Source of the DNA: DTPU01 sp963827855
GTDB taxonomy: Bacteria > Planctomycetota > Phycisphaerae > Sedimentisphaerales > Anaerobacaceae
Length of the DNA stretch: 64,000 bases
Direction of reading: 5' to 3'
Assembly (NCBI GenBank): GCA_963827855.1
Contig: CAWHBY010000002.1
Span: 558,001-622,000, forward strand
Both the position numbers and the translations under genes were made by a program. Below the pieces are notes generated by a model. It saw nothing but the letters and a program-made list of their open reading frames with translations. It was not told the origin of the DNA and did no database searches. This document shows positions 1 through 10,100 of this stretch, piece after piece (the stretch's first letter is position 1; each line of letters begins with the position of its first letter).

Positions 1-1691
1 GCGGCCTGGGCGGGATGGGTCCGGTCCAGGACGAAGGGCATGTGGCTGATCTGACGAGGATCTGCGATCCGCAGGTCCAGGTCATTGACCAGACAGGGAC
101 TGGCGCTATCCGCGTCCTGGGGCAGCGTGGCCGGCGGGTCCATCCAGCACAAAGTCGCGCGGAGGCTGCCCCCCTGGGCAACAGTCACCTTGTAGGTGGC
201 GCCCTGGTTTGCATCCAGGACGTCCTCGACCACGCGATAGGCCTTGGGCTCTGCGGCCTGCTCCAGCAGCAGGTCTGCGGTGGCCTGGATACTCAGCAGG
301 CCCCAGCCGGATTGATAGTCCGGCCCTGCCAGACCCAGATCGTCCGCCGTGTGGATCAGAAGGCCCTTGAGCGTGGCGCCCCGCAGGACCTTGCCCGGAA
401 AGAGGGTCTCGTAGAGGTCGGTGACCAAGGCCGCGCTTCCCGTGGCACTGGCTGCGGCCATGCTGGTCCCGCTGAGGGTCGTGTATTGGGTATCGCCGTC
501 CGCCGAACAAGAGAAGACGGCCGCGCCACAGGTCACCACGTCGGGCTTGATCCGTCCATCGTTGGTCGGCCCCCACGAGCTGTAGCTCGTCATGTCCGCG
601 GCCGTGACGTCACGCCAGCCTGCAGTCACCGCTTCCTCCACCGCTCCTACGGCCATGATGTTCTTGGCGGTGCTGTCAGGGGGCAGTGTGTCGTAGCCGC
701 CGTCGACGCCGTCGTCACCGGGGTCGGTCGTGCCGCTGTAGTGCTTGGAGATCCACCCGCGTCCATTGCGATAGTACTCGAAGGAAGTCCCGTCTGAAGG
801 CGCCTTGTCGGCGCGGTCGTTTCCCGCTGCCCGGAAAGGCAGGTAGTACGGGGCCTCATAGCAGATGAGGTCCCAGGACTGGCTCTCGTCGTCGTACTGG
901 CCGAACAACTCGCTCTGCTTCTCGCCGTATTCGCCGTACCACCTCGCCACGCGCGAACCATAGTCCCAGCCACAGGCATACCCATAGGAGTGGTTGGAGA
1001 CCTGGACCGCATTGGCCTCATTCGGATCACTCATGGCCTTCTGGGTGACCTCGGCAAGGTCCTGACTGTAGTTGTAGCTGAGGATCGTGGCGGCCGGCGC
1101 CATGCCCCGGCTGGCGGCATTCACACCCGAGGCAGCGATCGTCCCCGCCACGTGCGTGCTGTGCGTGGACGGCCGAACCAAGGAGCCGAGGCGGCGTTTC
1201 TCCATGAGCAGGACGCGGCCCGTCAGCTCCTGGTGCGTGGACAGGACGTCGCTGGCGTCCCACAGCCCCACGATCTGGCCCCTGCCCAGCACACCGTACG
1301 GCTGGACGCCTCGCACGAGGTTCACGCCAATGGAGACGGCTGCCTCCAGGTTGTAGGTCTTGAAGACGCGGGGCACATTGCCGTGGATGGCCATCAGGTC
1401 ATAGCGGACGTGACCCTTCTCGCCGTGGGTCTCCCATCCCTCCCAGAAAGCCGCCCACTGCGCATCTGCCTGCTGTCGCTGGCGTGTATCCATGAAGCGT
1501 TCAGCCATGGCCTGCCTGGGCATCTGGTGAAAAAGGGGTTGAGGAGCACTGGGCTGGGCCCCGCCTGCCGAGACGCAAGCCAGACAGGCGAGGCCAAAGA
1601 ACACCAGCCCTACAACCCTGTGTCGCAGGGCAGTCCTGGCGCAGACCGGATTGACCCTTCGCGTCGCTGCCATCCAAGCTTCCTTCATCAT
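1..1691 (-). CDS. Secreted subtilisin-like serine protease (S8), 3' end outside window
   Basis: This is a secreted endopeptidase of family S8. Reading the minus strand from 1691 gives an uninterrupted frame to the window edge (563 codons). A hydrophobic signal segment lies near residues 26-43. The catalytic triad is visible: Asp in GLWDASDV (about residue 145), His in STHSTHVAGTI (about 180) and Ser in GTSMAAA (about 410). A beta-rich segment after the protease domain (QGGSLRATLCWMDPPAT) resembles the C-terminal beta-barrel of KP-43-type subtilases. Two adjacent ATGs (1691 and 1688) follow AAGGAG, and the second has the better spacing. It is downstream of the two-component operon on the same strand, separated by about 115 bases. 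Family assignment is firm; the substrate is unknown. Confidence 0.9.
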   Translation of the reverse strand, partial: MMKEAWMAATRRVNPVCARTALRHRVVGLVFFGLACLACVSAGGAQPSAPQPLFHQMPRQAMAERFMDTRQRQQADAQWAAFWEGWETHGEKGHVRYDLMAIHGNVPRVFKTYNLEAAVSIGVNLVRGVQPYGVLGRGQIVGLWDASDVLSTHQELTGRVLLMEKRRLGSLVRPSTHSTHVAGTIAASGVNAASRGMAPAATILSYNYSQDLAEVTQKAMSDPNEANAVQVSNHSYGYACGWDYGSRVARWYGEYGEKQSELFGQYDDESQSWDLICYEAPYYLPFRAAGNDRADKAPSDGTSFEYYRNGRGWISKHYSGTTDPGDDGVDGGYDTLPPDSTAKNIMAVGAVEEAVTAGWRDVTAADMTSYSSWGPTNDGRIKPDVVTCGAAVFSCSADGDTQYTTLSGTSMAAASATGSAALVTDLYETLFPGKVLRGATLKGLLIHTADDLGLAGPDYQSGWGLLSIQATADLLLEQAAEPKAYRVVEDVLDANQGATYKVTVAQGGSLRATLCWMDPPATLPQDADSASPCLVNDLDLRIADPRQISHMPFVLDRTHPAQA

Positions 1692-1805
1692 CCTACTCCT
1701 TGTTCACCCTGAGTGGAGAAGGACACATCCCCACCCATGCCAGACCCAGCCACAGGACCCACACCCTTGCCTTCAATGCCCATCTCTCCGTCAAACCCCA
1801 CTGCC

Positions 1806-3497
1806 CTATCCATCGGCCCTCGGCGATGCCGTGCGACGATCCTGGGCCTCCATAGCCCCTTGCACCAACGGCAGCCTGACCGTGAAGGTGGTGCCGCTGT
1901 CCTGTCTGCTCGTGAAGGAGATGCTCCCGCCGTGTGCCTCCACGATACTCTGGCATATCGCCAGTCCCAGCCCGCTTCCGCCTGCTTCGCGAGAGCGGGC
2001 CTTGTCTGCCCGGAAGAATCTCTCGAAGAGGCGTGACTGATCCTCTGCCGGAATGCCGATGCCCGTGTCGGCAATGCTCACGACTGCATCGGCGCCATGG
2101 GCAGCAATGGACAAGGTCACACGGCCGCCCTCCCGATTGTACTGGATCGCGTTGACCAGCAGGTTGGTCAGCAACTGCAGGATGCGAGTCCGGTCTGCAG
2201 CCAGCGTCACTGCCTCCAGACGCGTCTCCAGTGTCACGTGACGCTCCTCAGCCCGCGAGGCCACCAGGGCCAGACACTCCTCGGCCGCGTCTTTCAGGTC
2301 AAAGGACTCGACCTTCACCTGGAGCTTGCCCGCGTCTGCCCTGGCGAGCACCAGGAGGGCGTCCACCAGGGACTTCGTCCGCTTGGCCGCGCGAAGACAG
2401 GTCTCGAGTGCCTGCCTGTACTCCTCGGCCGTCCGCTCCCGGCTCAGGGCCAGCTCCGCGTGCGAGTGGATGATCGACACGGGCGTCCTGAGTTCATGGG
2501 ACGCATCCGCCGTGAAGCGGATCTGCCGCTGAAAGGCGGTCTCCAAGCGATCAAAGGTCTCGTTGAGGGTCTGCGCCAGGGACCCCAGTTCGCTCTCGGT
2601 CTCTCGCACGGTGATCCTCCGCGACAGGTCCGAGCCGGAGATCGTCCGTGCCGTGTCACTGATGACCGCGATGGGTCGCAGGGCCCGTTTGGACAGCCAC
2701 CAGCCGCCGTACAGTCCGACGGCCATGACTGCCGCGCCGGCCATCAGGAGACTCCAGAGCAGACGCCGGATCGCCGCCTCTTCTGAACGGAGCGACTTGC
2801 CGACCAGGACCCGTGTGCCGAAGGGCCCCTGCAGGATCACCTCCCGCAGTCCTTCTCTCTGGCGAAACTGCGGACTCATGCTGGGGCCGGGGATGCGGGC
2901 AGGCAACGCGGGTGCAGGGACCGTCAGATTCGCGTCCGAGGTCCGCAGGACCTCGCCCCTCTGTCCCCATATGACGAAGTACGGCTGATCCTGCTCGCTC
3001 TGTCCGATCCTTCGCAGGACATCCTGCCGGACGTGGGTCCACCACTGCTCGATGACAAACTCCATGCGCCCGCCCCGGCCACCGAGACCGCCCGGCCCAT
3101 GGTCCGGCGAATCCATGGGCGGACGTCCGCCAGTCCCACGCGGTCCACGGTCGGCGGATTCCGCAGCCAACGGCCCTCCCGCCCCTCCGGGTCCGCGTGG
3201 ACCCCAGGGCGATCGCATCCCCATCGAGCCAGGATCCGGCCGGCCGTTGGGGTCGGGCGATCCGAATTCCTCTGGAGGAGGCATCCCCCCACCCGGGCCA
3301 CCGCCGCCGAACGGTCGGCCCAGGGGCATGCCGACCAGGACCTGCGCGGCCGTCTCGAGCTCCCTGTCCACGCGGCCCACCTGCTCGCGACTGGCCGCCA
3401 GATAGAGGGCCGTGCCGAAGCTCGCCAGCGCGGCTGCCAGGATTGCAGCGTGCCACAGTTGCAGGGTCCAGCGAATGGACTTCAGCGCACTAAACAT
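1806..3497 (-). CDS. Sensor histidine kinase with Gly/Pro-rich periplasmic domain
   Basis: This is an inner-membrane histidine kinase and the partner of the adjacent response regulator. From the ATG at 3497 it has 563 residues. TM1 is near 11-34, followed by a periplasmic region of about 200 residues whose first part (about 61-143) is almost entirely Gly/Pro/Arg (GGGGPGGGMPPPEEF and similar). TM2 is near 246-270, then HAMP. The HisKA phospho-His is at about 334 in FTADASHELRTP. HATPase boxes follow: N (NLLVNAIQYN), G1 (DTGIGIP), F (LFERFFR) and G2 (GGSGLGLAI). The ATG overlaps the regulator stop by 8 bases (ATGTTTAG), so translation is probably coupled. A longer reading from 3533 is possible but would overlap more. 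The low-complexity sensor resembles the Gly-rich protein of the same operon, so the two may interact. Confidence 0.93.
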   Translation of the reverse strand: MFSALKSIRWTLQLWHAAILAAALASFGTALYLAASREQVGRVDRELETAAQVLVGMPLGRPFGGGGPGGGMPPPEEFGSPDPNGRPDPGSMGMRSPWGPRGPGGAGGPLAAESADRGPRGTGGRPPMDSPDHGPGGLGGRGGRMEFVIEQWWTHVRQDVLRRIGQSEQDQPYFVIWGQRGEVLRTSDANLTVPAPALPARIPGPSMSPQFRQREGLREVILQGPFGTRVLVGKSLRSEEAAIRRLLWSLLMAGAAVMAVGLYGGWWLSKRALRPIAVISDTARTISGSDLSRRITVRETESELGSLAQTLNETFDRLETAFQRQIRFTADASHELRTPVSIIHSHAELALSRERTAEEYRQALETCLRAAKRTKSLVDALLVLARADAGKLQVKVESFDLKDAAEECLALVASRAEERHVTLETRLEAVTLAADRTRILQLLTNLLVNAIQYNREGGRVTLSIAAHGADAVVSIADTGIGIPAEDQSRLFERFFRADKARSREAGGSGLGLAICQSIVEAHGGSISFTSRQDSGTTFTVRLPLVQGAMEAQDRRTASPRADG

Positions 3498-4182
3498 CCG
3501 GATCTCCCCTGCCGGGCTCCAGAGGGGTCTCATCCAGGAGGTAACCCTGTCCCCGCCGGGTCACGATGAAGTCCTTTCCAAGCTTCTTGCGGATATTCGA
3601 GACGTGGACGTCCACGAGGTTCGAAAGGCTGTCATCGTCTTCGTCGAACAGGTGGTCGTAGAGCATGCTCCGCGTGACCAGCTCTCCTCGATGCAGGGCC
3701 AGGTACTCCACGAGGGCATACTCGCGGGCCGTCAGGGCAACCGCCTGACCGGCCTTGAGCACGGTTCTCTTGACCGTGTCGATCACGATGTCGCCCACCT
3801 CCACGCTGGAGCTGGGTTTGCCCGCAGAACGCCGGATGATGGCCCTGAGCCTGGCGAGGAGTTCCTGCAGCTCGTAGGGCTTGGTCAGGTAGTCGTCCGC
3901 CCCGGTATCCAGGCCGCGGACGCGATCCGGCAATGCGTCCCTCGCGGTCAGCACCAGGACCGGCACGGAGTTGCCGCCTGCGCGGAGGGTCTTGAGCAAC
4001 GCCCATCCGTCGAGCCGGGGGATCATCAGGTCGAGGAGCAGGGCGTCGTACTCGCCACCCTGGGCCTTGAAGAGTCCCTCACGGCCGTCGCTGGCTGTAT
4101 CCACGGCATAGCCTGCTTCGCGGAGGGACTGAGCCAGCACGGTAAGCAGATCCGGCTCATCTTCTATGACGAGGACCCTCAT
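3490..4182 (-). CDS. OmpR/PhoB-family response regulator
   Basis: This is a DNA-binding response regulator of 230 residues, normal for the family. The receiver domain has the acidic pair in VIEDEPD, the phospho-acceptor Asp51 in LLLDLMIPRLDG, the conserved Thr/Ala switch region in VLTARD and Lys101 in DYLTKPYE. The C-terminal winged helix (about 130-225) includes LTAREYALVEYLALHRGE and VSNIRKKLG. It lies 18 bases after the HEAT-repeat gene and overlaps the kinase gene by 8 bases. Its probable targets are the two CTTCAY-N5-CTTAAG elements upstream of its own operon and of the neighbouring PQQ/PEP operon. That target assignment is inference; the family call is secure. Confidence 0.94.
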   Translation of the reverse strand: MRVLVIEDEPDLLTVLAQSLREAGYAVDTASDGREGLFKAQGGEYDALLLDLMIPRLDGWALLKTLRAGGNSVPVLVLTARDALPDRVRGLDTGADDYLTKPYELQELLARLRAIIRRSAGKPSSSVEVGDIVIDTVKRTVLKAGQAVALTAREYALVEYLALHRGELVTRSMLYDHLFDEDDDSLSNLVDVHVSNIRKKLGKDFIVTRRGQGYLLDETPLEPGRGDPDV

Positions 4183-4200
4183 GGTTCCTGACCCCCTGCC

Positions 4201-6111
4201 TTATTCCACGACACTGATCTCCCGGAGACACCACTTCATCAGACGCCCTTCTCGCTCGGACGGGGCCTTGGCGATCGCGGCGGCGACCCGGTCCTTGGCG
4301 GATGCAGCCGCGGGTCCCATATAGCCCAGGGCCACGGTGGCCCGCTCACGCGCGACCACATCGCCATCCGCCAGGTGTGCCGCGAGACCATTGACGGATT
4401 CATCGGCTGCACAGGCCAGGATACTGTAGCCCCAATAGGGCACCTCACCGACCGTGCCGTCCATGATCCTCTGGATCATCAGCCTCGCCGCAGGCCGCAG
4501 ACGCTGCCCCATCTCCCGGATCATGGTCTCAAAAAAAGAGCCCGCCACGTCCATCATTCCCCCGCCGCGTCCACCTGACCTGTTGCCCATGCCCATACCC
4601 ATGCCCGGCATTCCGAACCCACCCCTGCCTTCGCCCTCTCCCTGCCACGGCAGGATCTTGTCGGACTGGAGGGCCCATCTGACCGCAGACGGCAGGAACG
4701 GATTCTTGATGGGCGACTTCTGCAGCGTCGGGAGGGCATCTGCAGCCACGGGTCCCAGCAGGGTCAGATAGACCAGCATGTTGTAGCCGTCCACCTCTGT
4801 GGCAGTGGGCAGCTCGCGGATGATGAACTCCACTGCAGGATGGGCCTCCTGGCCGCCGATCTGCGACATGGCCCTCACTGCGGCCCACCTCACCGAGGCC
4901 TGATCCGAGGAGAGCATCGTGGCCAGGGCCTTGGGCACCGGCGCAGCCGCAGGACCGATCCGGCCCAGTGCATCGGCCGCGTCAATCGACATCTGGGGAT
5001 CCTCCAGCAGCGGCACGACGCTGGGGGCCGCCTTGGAGGCAACCGGCCCCAGGGTGGCGATGGCCTGCAGAGACGCGACCCGAACGGCCTCATCCGGATC
5101 CTTGAGCAGGCCGGCCAGCTTCTCGACCACTCCTGCCACCGGTGCCCCTGCCATGCCGCACGCAACCGCCGCGTCGCGTCGAACCGTGGCCGCCTCACTG
5201 GCCAGGCCCTGGGCCAGAATCTCTACGGCCTTCGCGTCCGGCCCGTGGATCACCAGGAGGCTGGAGGCAGCAGACAGCCGCACACTGAGCGAGCTGTCAT
5301 CCAGCAATCCGGTCAGAGGGGACTTTGCGGCCTTGGCCTTGGACCCCAGACTCCCCAGGTCCTCTGCGGCCTCCGCCCGCACGGACGCGTCGCTGGACTT
5401 CAGTCTTCCGATCAGTGCCGGGATGTCTTCGTCGCTGGCCACGCCCTCGCCCACCAGGTAGCTGGCGTTGCCCGCCACGGCCATCACCATGGGAGCCATC
5501 TTCAGGTCCGCCTTGATCCGCTGCGGCTTGACCAGGCCAGGCAGACTGAAGCGATTCAGGGCCAGGTCGAAGCTCGCGGCCTCCTCGGCATTGTGTGGGA
5601 CCACGGTGATGATGGCACTCTTGCCATCCACCATCAGCTCAATGGCCTCGGCCAGGCGGGACACGGATCCATAGTAGGCCAACGGCAGGTCAGGCCGATT
5701 CGCACCGAGCTTCCACGGTCCACCCTGGGAGGCCTTGGCCTGGTACCATCCCCGGCCCACGCAGACCAGGGCCGTGTTGCGGGATACGAGAAGGATCGCC
5801 CTCGCACCGGGCCCGGCCCACTGCAGGATCGAGCGGGGAATAGCCCCGCCATCCGCGGGCACGACGTCGTGTTGGACCGTGTCTGCAGGCATCTCGCCCT
5901 TGATGCCGCGGACCCCCTTGAAGGTGATCATGTGCTTGGCACGGTCGAACTCCGAAACCTCGACCACGGCGATGGACTTTGCGTCCGTCACGACCTTGCC
6001 CAACGAGGGCGCCATGTCCACGTAGCCATGAACGCCGGGGGCAAGGCACAGACACACCCACGCTGCCACCAGTACGGACGCCGCTGGGATGGACTTCTTC
6101 ACGTAGAGCAT
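4201..6111 (-). CDS. Secreted HEAT-repeat protein
   Basis: This protein has 636 residues from the ATG at 6111, which has GGAGGA upstream at good spacing; the reading frame is open further upstream. The signal peptide is clear (ASVLVAAWVCLCLAPGVHG). Residues of about 40-220 form an unassigned N-terminal domain. A run of HEAT/Armadillo-like helical repeats follows (IPALIGRLKSSDASVRAEAA and KLAGLLKDPDEAVRVASLQA are good examples). Near 480-520 a Gly/Met/Arg-rich linker (GGFGMPGMGMGMGN) interrupts the repeats, and more helices follow to the end. Such proteins usually act as scaffolds. The shared operon with a two-component system and a Gly-rich periplasmic protein suggests a periplasmic signalling or assembly role, which is inference. 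Confidence 0.85.
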   Translation of the reverse strand: MLYVKKSIPAASVLVAAWVCLCLAPGVHGYVDMAPSLGKVVTDAKSIAVVEVSEFDRAKHMITFKGVRGIKGEMPADTVQHDVVPADGGAIPRSILQWAGPGARAILLVSRNTALVCVGRGWYQAKASQGGPWKLGANRPDLPLAYYGSVSRLAEAIELMVDGKSAIITVVPHNAEEAASFDLALNRFSLPGLVKPQRIKADLKMAPMVMAVAGNASYLVGEGVASDEDIPALIGRLKSSDASVRAEAAEDLGSLGSKAKAAKSPLTGLLDDSSLSVRLSAASSLLVIHGPDAKAVEILAQGLASEAATVRRDAAVACGMAGAPVAGVVEKLAGLLKDPDEAVRVASLQAIATLGPVASKAAPSVVPLLEDPQMSIDAADALGRIGPAAAPVPKALATMLSSDQASVRWAAVRAMSQIGGQEAHPAVEFIIRELPTATEVDGYNMLVYLTLLGPVAADALPTLQKSPIKNPFLPSAVRWALQSDKILPWQGEGEGRGGFGMPGMGMGMGNRSGGRGGGMMDVAGSFFETMIREMGQRLRPAARLMIQRIMDGTVGEVPYWGYSILACAADESVNGLAAHLADGDVVARERATVALGYMGPAAASAKDRVAAAIAKAPSEREGRLMKWCLREISVVE

Positions 6112-6151
6112 AGGGTCCTCCAGAATCCTCTTATTCCGGCTATTCTTCATG

Positions 6152-7063
6152 TCAATCGAGATATCCGAGCATGACCAGGACTGCCTCCTGGTCCGGCGTG
6201 AGCAACTGGAGCAGATCCTTCTGGCTGGCCACCAGATCCTGTCTGGCCTTCTGGCGTGCGGCATGGACTGCAGCAGCCTTCTCCTTGACCTGCTCTGCTG
6301 TGGCATTGGGATCTGCCGTGGCTGTCCGCAGGTCCATCAGGGCTTCCATCACCTTGCTGCCTGCACCGCCGAGAAACATCGGGCCTCCGCCAAAACCTCC
6401 AGGACCTCCTCTGCCGCCACGGCCAAACCCGCCGCGACCGAAGCCGCCACGGCCGAAGTCTTGACCGTCAGGACCACCGGGGCCGCCCGGACCGAAGTCA
6501 GGGGGACCAAACCCAGCCGGACCATTGGGGTCTGGGCCGACCGGCCCAGAGCCCTGGGCGCCGGGATTGAATCCTTGTGCGCCAGAGGCGAAGCCCTGGC
6601 CCCCACCAGGTCCACCTTGGCCGAATCGCCCTCTGCCGAATCCGCCCGGCCCGCCGCCCACGCCAGGCGCCTCGAAGCTGTCACGTCCGAATCCGCCAGG
6701 CCCACCCGCAAAAGGCCCCCGGCCCATGGTCGCTTGGCCGGACTGGCCAGCCATGGCGATCAGCGTCGAGGCGTCGAGGCTCGCCTCGGCCGCAGCGCGG
6801 GCCGCTACCAGGCTCCGCAGTTTGGGGCCAATGACCTTCCATTCCTCATTGCTCGCATGGATCAGGGTTTGGACGTTGGCCAGATCATCTTGCTGACCGA
6901 ATCCAGGAAAGCCCCCAGGAAAGCCTCCAGGAAAACCGCCGCCCATGGGGAATCCGCCCCTGCCCGGCCCGCCGTCGCCTGGACCCTGGGGCATCTGAGC
7001 CCATACTGCTGCCGCAAACATCGCAGCAGTCAGGCCCGTCGCGATCATCACTCTCGTGGACAT
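6152..7063 (-). CDS. Gly-rich Spy/CpxP-like periplasmic protein
   Basis: This protein has 303 residues from the ATG at 7063, which has AGGAG six bases upstream. A signal peptide (STRVMIATGLTAAMFAAAVWA) is followed by a Gly/Phe/Pro-rich segment, a short helical segment (VQTLIHASNEEWKVIGPKLR), a second and much longer Gly/Pro/Phe-rich tract (roughly residues 95-215) and a charged helical tail. The tail ends in KDLLQLLTPDQEAVLVMLGY, which resembles the LTxxQ helix of Spy/CpxP proteins. Members of that family are periplasmic chaperones or negative regulators of Cpx-type kinases. Its position as first gene of the kinase operon and its own low-complexity repeats fit such a role. The Spy link rests on a short motif and should be treated as probable only. 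Confidence 0.7.
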   Translation of the reverse strand: MSTRVMIATGLTAAMFAAAVWAQMPQGPGDGGPGRGGFPMGGGFPGGFPGGFPGFGQQDDLANVQTLIHASNEEWKVIGPKLRSLVAARAAAEASLDASTLIAMAGQSGQATMGRGPFAGGPGGFGRDSFEAPGVGGGPGGFGRGRFGQGGPGGGQGFASGAQGFNPGAQGSGPVGPDPNGPAGFGPPDFGPGGPGGPDGQDFGRGGFGRGGFGRGGRGGPGGFGGGPMFLGGAGSKVMEALMDLRTATADPNATAEQVKEKAAAVHAARQKARQDLVASQKDLLQLLTPDQEAVLVMLGYLD

Positions 7064-7108
7064 GGTCGGCTCCTTTCTAGCGATCCATTCTAGCCAGCTC
7101 ATATGATG

Positions 7109-7142
7109 AGACTAGCGGAATCCACCTTAAGACAGGATGAAG
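7109..7142 (-). promoter_or_regulatory. Predicted response-regulator box and -10 of the two-component operon
   Basis: On the minus strand the sequence reads CTTCAT (7142-7137), CCTGT, CTTAAG (7131-7126), 11 bases, then the -10-like TAGTCT (7114-7109). Two hexameric half-sites with an 11-base period ending 11 bases before the -10 is the layout of PhoP/PmrA-type activator promoters. The site begins two bases past the stop codon of the PEP gene and lies about 45 bases upstream of the ATG at 7063. An element with the same half-sites and spacing is found at 12483-12516. Confidence 0.6.
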
Positions 7143-7143
7143 G

Positions 7144-10100
7144 TCATGCCACCTTCAGCACGAATCTGGTCAGCATCAGCACGGGGACGTACACGAGGAT
7201 GTACAGCCACAGCCAGCCGACGTCCATCGCGGCCAGGCGTGAAGCAAAGGGGATCGCGTCGTGACCTGCCAGCAGCGCCAGGGGCTGCCAGAACACGGAC
7301 TTGACCTTGGGTCTCGGGACCACGATCCGCAACTGGCGCACGGGCGATCCTGCAGGTCCGGCGACCCGCGCCGGACTGGGCGGACAGTCTGCGCCCAACA
7401 CGACCTCCGCAGTCACGGCCGGATGCCCCTCGGCCGCCACCTTCACATCGAAACGACCGGACCGGGCCTCGGGTGTTCGGACGAGCCACGTGATCCCCTG
7501 GGCTGGCACGCCGGCCGCAAGATAGGACTCCAGGTCCCTGGCCGCCTGCCCGTGATCCAGGTCAGGGGCAACCTTCAGCTCCCACGGCTCATTGGCGTCA
7601 CTGTGCGGCTGCAGGTACAAGGCCAGCAGACGTTCCAGCGTGGCACGGATCGCTGGAAGTCTGCGAGACTGCGGAGTCGAATCATCGATCATCAGGGGTG
7701 GCTGGACACCGAGCCGAACGGGCTGATTCCAGTCACTGTCCACACTGGCCACGATCTGGACCGATGAGCCCGGCTCAGGGCTCCAGGCCGCAGGATCCAC
7801 CCGCTGTCTGAACCAGACAAAGGGCATGACCAGCGCGCCGAGCAGCAATCCCACAGGGACCATCGCCGCAGTCAGGGTGCGGGCCTGTACTGCTGCGACC
7901 TGTCGTATCAAGGCCCCATGTCTTGGGGACGACCGGTTCAGGCCTGCGGCCTGTTTCCTGAGGGACGCGGCCCTGGCCTGGGCCTCCAGCAACCGGGGGT
8001 TGTCCGTCAGCAGTCTCTGAACCAGGAGGGTCAGGATGGCCACTGCCGCTGCCACGACCCCCACGACTGCGGGCCTTCCCAGGGACTTCACGACCGGCCA
8101 CAGGACCTTGTCCATGACACCCATCACGGGTTGCTGGACCCACGCCTGCGGCAACAGGAAGAACGCGGCCAGGAAGACCACCCAACCCGCGGCCGCCCAG
8201 GTGCTCACCTGGGTGGCCAGGCGGTCCTTGCGGCCTGCGGGCGGCGGGATCAGCTCTCGCGGGATGGCGGTGTCTTCCGCATTGACGAGGGTCCCTCCCT
8301 GCCTCTGGCCATCGGCATCCTGAACCGGACCTGCCCAGCCGTGAAGGCCATCCACGCAGATCTCCTGCCCCTCCTTGAAGAGGCGGGTCGCATCGGCCAG
8401 GACCACGGCGGGAAGGCCCATCTCGCGGGCCACCACTGCACCATGAGAGAGCGTCCCGCCGCACTCCAGGACCAGACCCGCGGCATTCACGAACAGCGGT
8501 GTCCACGAGGGATCCGTGCTCGGGCAGACCAGGATGTATCCGTGCCCCAGGTCGCCTGCCTCTGTCGGCGAATGCACAATCCTCGCAGGCCCCGAGGCCT
8601 CGCCGCCGGAAACGGCAAAGGCCGTGTGGCCGCCGGCAGCAGGCTGAACGCTTCGAGGTCGGCCCAGAGACGAGAGGACCGCGGCGTCGATCAGACGGGG
8701 CAGTTGCAGCCGGGCCTCTGCCGCATGCACGGTCTTTCTTTGGCTGATCATCGCGGTCGGGGCAGCGCCTGTGCGGAGTGAGACCAGTAATTCGTCAGCA
8801 GTCACGTAGAAGACGTCGCCCCCGATCCCGAGCCGCCTGCCTGCCTCCAATGCCACGTCGCGAAGGAGGTCGTAGGCCAGCATCAGGACGTCCTTGCTGT
8901 CCTCTCGCAGCACCAGGTACCGACGGGTCAGCCCCACCAACCGGTCGAACTCCCCTCGCTCCGTGTCCCCCAGCCGCAGGCTGATGGTCGTGACGCAGGC
9001 ATCCACCTGCTCGGTGCTCCGGCCGAGCCGATCGAGCGGCCCCTCGCCTGTCGCCAGTCGTGCCGCCATCTCTCGTACGGTGGAGGGGATCTCACGCCAG
9101 CGGCTGGCCGCAAGATCGAATTCGCCGGCAGCGCGGTGGCCGTGCTCGGCAAGCCAGGCCTTGAGAGACCCGTGCCCCTTGCCCACCTCGTAGAGCTCGG
9201 CGTTCGCGGTCACGGTCCGGTCCGGCTGGCCGCCGGATGAGATCCGCCTGCAGAGGGCCTCTGCATCCTCATCCCACACGTTCTCCTGAAGGAAGTCCCG
9301 CAACTGGCCCATGGCCATGGCCCCGATCAGGCCGGGCATCAACAGACGGGGTCCGAACACCTCCAGGGCCCACGTCTGGTGTTCCCGCCAGAGCTCCTGC
9401 AGCCGATCGCTGGGTAGTGCCTCCAGGTTCAGGGCCTTGGCCTTCGCCACGTAGCTGGTGACCTCTGCGAAGAGGTGATCGCGGAGTTCCCGTTCGAGCC
9501 TGGCAGCGAGTCCATCCAGTCTCAAGACTGCGACCTTCAGCTTCCGGCCCGCCTCCCATCTCTTCCACACCGATCCGGTCGGCAGCGTAGGAGGGGTCTG
9601 GGATGCGTCAGGGCTTGTCTTCAACTGCTCCAGGTCATAGGCAAAGGGAAAGCCCTCGAACATCATCTCGGGCGCAAGCGAGACGTCCATGTAGATCCGG
9701 CCTGCAACGTTCTCCAGGAAGCCATCCTTGCACACGCTGGGCGATGGCTCGAAACCCGCCTGGCGATACATGGCTCCGAATCCGCCTGCGCCGGACATGA
9801 ACCGCCGGACCACACTCCAGGTCAGAGGCGTCGGATGGGGCAGCGTCTCTGCCAGATTGTGCAGGACCCAGGGGCCGTGTCCTGCGGCCAATTGCCGGTG
9901 GAGATGGGCCTGCGCAATGCCGAGGATCTGCTGCTGGGTCTCCATGCCCTGCAGCGTGGTGATGGGCCGTGCCTGGAGCAGAAAGACCTCGCCCCCACTG
10001 ATGGCCCATTCAAGGTCCATCGGCCGGCCGAAATGGTCAGCCACGCGTCTTCCCAGACGCCAGAGTCCGGCCACGTCACGTGCAGCCAGACATGGCTGGC

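Noticed and set aside
15..1712. Long plus-strand ORFs at 15-797 and 990-1712
   Set aside because: They lie antisense to the subtilisin, whose catalytic triad is intact. Their translations show no domain pattern and reflect high-GC mirror frames.
4840..6174. 444-codon plus-strand ORF opposite the HEAT-repeat gene
   Set aside because: It is antisense to clear HEAT repeats with a signal peptide and SD, and its composition is Gly/Arg/His-rich without motifs.
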